Source: Actinoplanes octamycinicus
GTDB taxonomy: Bacteria > Actinomycetota > Actinomycetes > Mycobacteriales > Micromonosporaceae
DNA length: 64,000 bases
NCBI RefSeq assembly: GCF_014205225.1
Contig: NZ_JACHNB010000001.1
Coordinates: forward strand, 5,065,501-5,129,500
Direction: 5' to 3'
The notes under the pieces are model-generated. The model did not search any database. It was given only the letters and a program-made list of their open reading frames with translations, and was not told the origin of the DNA. Each line of letters starts with the position of its first letter. Position 1 is the stretch's first letter. Below are positions 60,171 to 64,000 of this stretch, piece by piece. The position numbers and the translations under genes are program-made.

Positions 60171-60958
60171 CACCCGGCGGGCCGGGCCGTACCCCCGGGA
60201 GCCGCAGAACAGCACGTCCAGGCCGGTCAGCGCGGCCAGCTCCTCGATCACGTCGCCGGAACGCAGCTCCCACTCCACGGTGACGTCCGGGACGGTGGCG
60301 GCGGCTTTCCGGAGTGCCTCCTCGTAGGTCTCCCGGGCGGTGTCCAGGAAGGCCCGCTCGGCGTCGTCGCCGATCATGAACGGCAGCGCCGCGTCCCCGC
60401 CGGCCACCACGGTGACCAGCAGCAGCGGGCTGCCGGTCCGCCGGGCCAGCCCGGCCGCCGCGTCGAGCGCCGCCCGGCCGTCCGGGGTGTCCACGTAGGC
60501 CACCCCGATCCGGCCGGCGGTGCCGGGCGGCGCCGCGCAGCCCGCCGGGGTGACCGCGACCGGGCAGACGCTGCCGGCCAGCAGCCGCTCGGCGGTGCTG
60601 CCGGCGAAGATCCGGGCGGCCGGCGCGGCCGTCCCGGACCCGACCACCAGCAGCGCCGCGCCGGACTGCTCGGCCAGGTCGTGCAGGCCGTGCGCGGCCG
60701 AGCTGGACGCGACGATCCGGTAGTCCACCCCCGGTGGATCGTCCAGGGTGGCCCGGGCCTCGGCCAGGATCCGCTCGGCGGCCCGGTGCCGGTCGGCGAT
60801 CCACTCGGCGTCGACCCGGCCGGAGCCGAGCGCCGACGGGGCCGGGTGCACCACCGCGACGATCAGGCCGGTGGCGTAGGCGCCGGCCAGCCAGCGCCCC
60901 AGCGCGAGGGCGTCGGCCGTCCCCGCGCCATGGTCCGCGCCGACCACCACCGGCGCGC

Positions 60959-62374
60959 TCATGATCCGGACCGTTCCGGCGAGCGCAGCCGGGAGTGCCG
61001 GTAGCCGTAGAGGCCGTAGATGAGCAGGCCGACCGCCAGCCAGGCGACGAACCGGACCCAGGTGTCCCACGGCAGGTCGGACATCAGGTAGACGGCGAAC
61101 GCCACGCCGATCAGCGGCAGCACCGGCGACCACGGCACACGGTAGGGCCGGGGCATGTCCGGGCGGGTCCGGCGCAGGATGATCACCCCGATGTTGACCA
61201 GCACGAAGGCGAACAGCGTGCCGATGTTGACCAGCTCGACGATGGTGCCCAGCGGCACCAGCGCGGCCAGGATCGCGATCAGCCCGCCGAGCACGAAGGT
61301 GAGCTTGGCCGGCGTGCCGTAGCGCGGGTGCACGGTGGCCATCCGGCGGGGCAGCAGACCGTCCCGGCACATCGCGAAGAAGATCCGGGTCTGACCGTAG
61401 AAGATCACCAGGACCACGCTGGTGATCGCGATGACCGCGCCCAGCGCCAGGATGCCGGCCGCCCAGCTCATCCCGGCGCCCTCGTCCAGCGCCGCGGCGA
61501 GCGGGGCGTCGCTGTCCTTCATCTGGTCCGGGCTGGCGATGCCTAGCGCGCCGACCGTGGTGAGCACGTAGAACACCGTGCAGATGGCGAGCGAGCCGAT
61601 GATCGCCCAGGGCAGGTCGCGGGCCGGGTTGCGGGCCTCCTCGCTGCCGGTGGAGACCGCGTCGAACCCGATGTACGCGAAGAAGATGATCGCCGCGGCC
61701 GCGGTTATCCCGTCCACGCCGGCCGGGGCGAACGGGTGGAAGTTGCCGGTCCCGAAGTTGGCGAACGCCACCACGATGAAGAAGACCAGCACGACCAGCT
61801 TGATCACGACCATCACCAGGTTCACCCGGGCGCTCTCGGTGACGCCGCGGACCAGCAGGAACGTGATGGCCAGGACCACGAAGACGGCCGGCAGGTTGAA
61901 CATGCCGCCGTCCTCCGGGGACTTGGCGATCGCGTCCGGCAGGCTGAACCCGAACGCCGCGTCCAGGAACGCGTTCAGGTTGCCGCCCCAGCCGATCGCG
62001 ATGCCGGCCACCGAGACGCCGTACTCCAGGATCAGGTCCCAGCCGATGATCCAGGCGACGATCTCGCCGAGGGTGGCGTAGGTGTAGGTGTACGCGCTGC
62101 CGGAGACCGGGATCGACGAGGCCAGCTCGGCGTAGGACAGTGCGGAGAACGCGCAGGCCACCGCGGCCAGCACGAAGGACAGGATGACCGCCGGCCCGGC
62201 GATGCCGGAACCCTTGCCGATCACCACGAAGATGCCGGTGCCGATGATCGCGCCGACCCCCATCGCGGTCAGCTGGGTCACCCCGACCGCCTTCTTGAGC
62301 TCGGTGCCCTCCTCGGACGTCTCGTGGATCAACGATCCGACGTCCCGGATGGCGAACAGTCCGCTTCCGGCCAT
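60959..62374 (-). CDS. APC-superfamily cationic/branched amino acid transporter (YfnA/CAT-like)
   Basis: A 471-residue transporter with twelve helices. GVGAIIGTGIFVVIGKGSGIAGPAVILSFVLAAVACAFSALSYAELASSIPVSGSAYTYTYATLGE is the classic CAT signature and GFDAVSTGSEEARNPARDLPWAI the later one. ATG with AAAGGGGG about six bases before it. Co-translated with the USP gene. Confidence 0.95.
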   Translation of the reverse strand: MAGSGLFAIRDVGSLIHETSEEGTELKKAVGVTQLTAMGVGAIIGTGIFVVIGKGSGIAGPAVILSFVLAAVACAFSALSYAELASSIPVSGSAYTYTYATLGEIVAWIIGWDLILEYGVSVAGIAIGWGGNLNAFLDAAFGFSLPDAIAKSPEDGGMFNLPAVFVVLAITFLLVRGVTESARVNLVMVVIKLVVLVFFIVVAFANFGTGNFHPFAPAGVDGITAAAAIIFFAYIGFDAVSTGSEEARNPARDLPWAIIGSLAICTVFYVLTTVGALGIASPDQMKDSDAPLAAALDEGAGMSWAAGILALGAVIAITSVVLVIFYGQTRIFFAMCRDGLLPRRMATVHPRYGTPAKLTFVLGGLIAILAALVPLGTIVELVNIGTLFAFVLVNIGVIILRRTRPDMPRPYRVPWSPVLPLIGVAFAVYLMSDLPWDTWVRFVAWLAVGLLIYGLYGYRHSRLRSPERSGS

Positions 62375-62716
62375 GCCGCGCCCCCTTTCGCTGCCTCAGG
62401 CCACCGTCATCCCGCGATCACCCCGCCCGCAAGCCGGGCGGGGAGACGATCGGCGCGATGTGGGAAGTTCGGTTGCCCGGCTTGCCTACTGACCAGCGCG
62501 GTGGGTGAAAAACCGTTCGGCGTACGGGTTGTGCGCCGTCCCCGACAAACCGCGCGGCAGCCTGCGAGGGGTACGGCGGGGCGGGTACGGTGGGGTGAGA
62601 AGGGGCAAATCGCCTCTTTGGGTCAGTTCGGCCGGCTCGGGTCTCCCCGGCCGGCCCAGGCCGGTTCTTCAATCTGCCCGGAGCGTCCGGCTCGGGGCTT
62701 CTCCTGGGGGGACGCG
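62375..62716. other. Intergenic stretch between divergent genes
   Basis: No gene seen. It has a 9-bp hairpin CCCCGCCCG/CGGGCGGGG (62421-62443) in what would be the leader of the transporter gene and GGGGTACGGC/GGGTACGGTG direct repeats near 62576-62592 that might belong to the STAS-gene promoter. Confidence 0.4.
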
Positions 62717-63034
62717 ATGGGGCAGGCCGTGATGACGACACGGCGACAGGCCGACGGCGCCACCGTCGTCGACGTGCGCGGCACCCTGGACGCCGCCACC
62801 GTCGACGCCCTCCGCGAGATCCTGGTCGACACCCTGCAGCGCGACCGCCCCACCGCGATGATCGTCGACCTCACCTACGTCACCTTCATGGACTCGGTCG
62901 GCATCGGCGCCCTGGTCGCCGGCCAGCGCGCGGCCCGCGACATCGGCGCCCGCTTCCAGCTGCGCAACCCGAGCGACTTCGTCCACCGCCAGCTCCGCGT
63001 CACCGGCCTCACCGACCTCCTCGGCTGCATCTGA
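62717..63034 (+). CDS. STAS-domain anti-sigma factor antagonist
   Basis: A 105-residue STAS protein (SpoIIAA/RsbV type). The phosphorylation site is in VTFMDSVGIGALVAGQRAA (Ser60 next to Asp59). Such proteins bind and release anti-sigma kinases. ATG with GGGGGGA five bases upstream. No anti-sigma gene is next to it. It ends 55 bp before the second giant hairpin element. Confidence 0.93.
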   Translation: MGQAVMTTRRQADGATVVDVRGTLDAATVDALREILVDTLQRDRPTAMIVDLTYVTFMDSVGIGALVAGQRAARDIGARFQLRNPSDFVHRQLRVTGLTDLLGCI

Positions 63035-63088
63035 CCGGGCTGTCGTCCCGGCCGCTCGCGGTCCGCCTCTCGTCCCCGACAACCATCC

Positions 63089-63530
63089 CGCTGCCGCGAC
63101 GCCGCTCCCCAGCTCGCGGTCTTCTTTCCGGTACGACTCGCAGCCCCATGGCAGCCGGCCCGCGATGCCCGGCCCCCTCGCGGCCGCAGCGCGGCGCACG
63201 GTCCCGGCTGGTTCTCACGGGTGTCTCAGGGCGGTTGAGGCACCCGTGGGAGCCAGCCGGACGACCGTTGCGCGCGGCTGGGCGGTGCGGTGCACGGTCC
63301 GGGCTGGTTCTCAGGGGTGTTTCAGGGTGGTTGAGAGACCCGTGGGAGCAAGCCGGACGACCGCTGCGCGCGGCTGGGCGGTGCTGGTCCTGAGGGGTGT
63401 TTCAGGGTGGTTGAGAGACCCGTGGGAGCCAGCCGGACGACCGCTGCGCGCGGCTGGGCGGTGCGGCAGGGTGGCCGGGCGGCGTCAGCGCGTGGCGGGG
63501 CGGCTTCGGGCGTACCGGAAACGGGGTAGG
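63089..63530. repeat. Decayed relative of the 408-bp palindrome with three tandem hairpin cores
   Basis: The left arm (63089-63180) matches the left arm at 50082: CGCTGCCGCGACGCCGC, then TCCGGTACGACTCGNAGCCC and GCCGGCCCGCGATGCC. It is followed by three copies of the GGCTGG...CACGGGTGTCTC...GAGACACCCGTG...AGCCAGCC core at about 63206, 63302 and 63382, spaced 96 and about 81 bp. The right arm is almost gone: only CGTACCGGAA near 63510 remains. It lies between convergent STAS and P450 genes. Confidence 0.85.
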
Positions 63531-63567
63531 CCATGAGCGGCGGCGGTCTTGCGCCGGGGGTGGGGGT

Positions 63568-64000
63568 TCAGCGGGGGGTGAGGACTCGGGCTCGGAGGGG
63601 GAGGGAGAGCGGGCCGCGGATGATGCTGGCGTCGCGGCGGCGGAGCGGGCCGGCTCGGCGGAGGTCGGGCAGGCGTTCGGCGAGCATGCGGAGGGCGATG
63701 CCGGCTTCCAGGCGGGCCAGCGGGGCGCCGACGCAGTAGTGGATGCCACTGGAGAAGGCCAGGTGGTCGGCTTCCGGGACGCGGTGCAGGTCGAACTGGT
63801 CGGCGCGGGCGTAGACGGCCGGGTCGCGGTTGGCGCCGCCGAGCAGGGAGACGACGAACTGGCCGCGGCGGACCGGGACGCCGGCCACCTCGACGTCCTC
63901 GCGGGCGCAGCGGGCGGTGCGCTGCACCGGCGGGTCCCAGCGCAGCGTCTCCTCGACCGCGGCGTCGGCCAGGCCGGCCGGGTCGGCGCAGAGCGCGGCC
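63568..64000 (-). CDS. Cytochrome P450, C-terminal part (cut by the window edge)
   Basis: The frame runs to the last base of the window, so only about 144 C-terminal residues are visible. The ExxR helix (AVEETLRWDPPVQRTARC), the meander (RADQFDLHRVPEADHLAFSSG) and the haem-binding motif FSSGIHYCVGAPLARLE with its axial Cys are seen. It belongs to the soluble bacterial CYP class. Redox partner and substrate are not visible. Confidence 0.94.
   Translation of the reverse strand, partial: AALCADPAGLADAAVEETLRWDPPVQRTARCAREDVEVAGVPVRRGQFVVSLLGGANRDPAVYARADQFDLHRVPEADHLAFSSGIHYCVGAPLARLEAGIALRMLAERLPDLRRAGPLRRRDASIIRGPLSLPLRARVLTPR

Overview
The window is very GC-rich, with third codon positions almost always G or C, frequent GTG starts, many ATGA/GTGA stop-start overlaps and actinobacterial families (TIGR03089, GPP34, leaderless-type TetR promoter, GlxR/PaaR-era regulation). 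It reads as a chromosomal segment of a filamentous actinomycete, most likely Micromonosporaceae (Actinoplanes-like). I see no phage, transposase, rRNA, tRNA or CRISPR. The first gene is cut at its 5' end and the last (a P450) is also cut at its 5' end.

Layout. 0-2.4 kb: MacB-like ABC ATPase, permease and a DUF5666-like membrane-anchored protein. 2.5-5.2 kb: a large ATP-binding LuxR-type regulator (LAL/MalT-like). 5.2-7.1 kb: almost gene-free, one 81-residue protein surrounded by three different tandem-repeat arrays. 7.1-11.3 kb (minus): a three-gene membrane operon ending in a TerC-family protein. 11.7-15.7 kb: DODA-type dioxygenase with a clear operator/promoter, GPP34 protein, APC permease plus GNAT acetyltransferase.

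15.9-26.0 kb: a complete myo-inositol catabolic operon in one transcriptional direction (iolC-B-D-A-E, sugar ABC transporter, iolG), nearly every junction overlapping, closed by a 12-bp hairpin. IolG oxidises inositol, IolE dehydrates, IolD hydrolyses the ring, IolB isomerises, IolC phosphorylates and IolA makes the acyl-CoA; the aldolase IolJ is not in the window. 26.3-31.6 kb: phenylacetate operon paaN-paaA-B-C-D-E (ring-1,2-epoxidase complex plus ALDH), preceded by a PaaR/TetR-like operator.

31.5-46.7 kb: mixed housekeeping and accessory genes: hydrolase, methyltransferase, TIGR03089 protein, HtrA-like protease without PDZ, FAD monooxygenase, TetR regulator, a fused TMD-NBD-TMD-NBD ABC exporter with a degenerate second NBD, a membrane metallophosphoesterase and a uridine-kinase-like protein. 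46.9-58.9 kb: a glycan locus: polysaccharide deacetylase, GH26-like lipoprotein, parallel beta-helix protein, then (minus) a polytopic 829-residue glycan/mannosyltransferase-like protein and three family-2 glycosyltransferases, then (plus) a sulfotransferase and a beta-propeller GH43-like protein. 59-64 kb: soluble Ser/Thr kinase overlapping a universal-stress-protein gene, an APC transporter, a STAS protein and a partial P450.

The most unusual feature is non-coding: a 408-bp near-perfect palindrome at 50.1-50.5 kb with a decayed relative at 63.1-63.5 kb and a core-only relative at 39.5 kb. All three sit at gene 3' ends and look like one dispersed hairpin element family. The window also has at least nine unrelated short tandem arrays in its intergenic regions.
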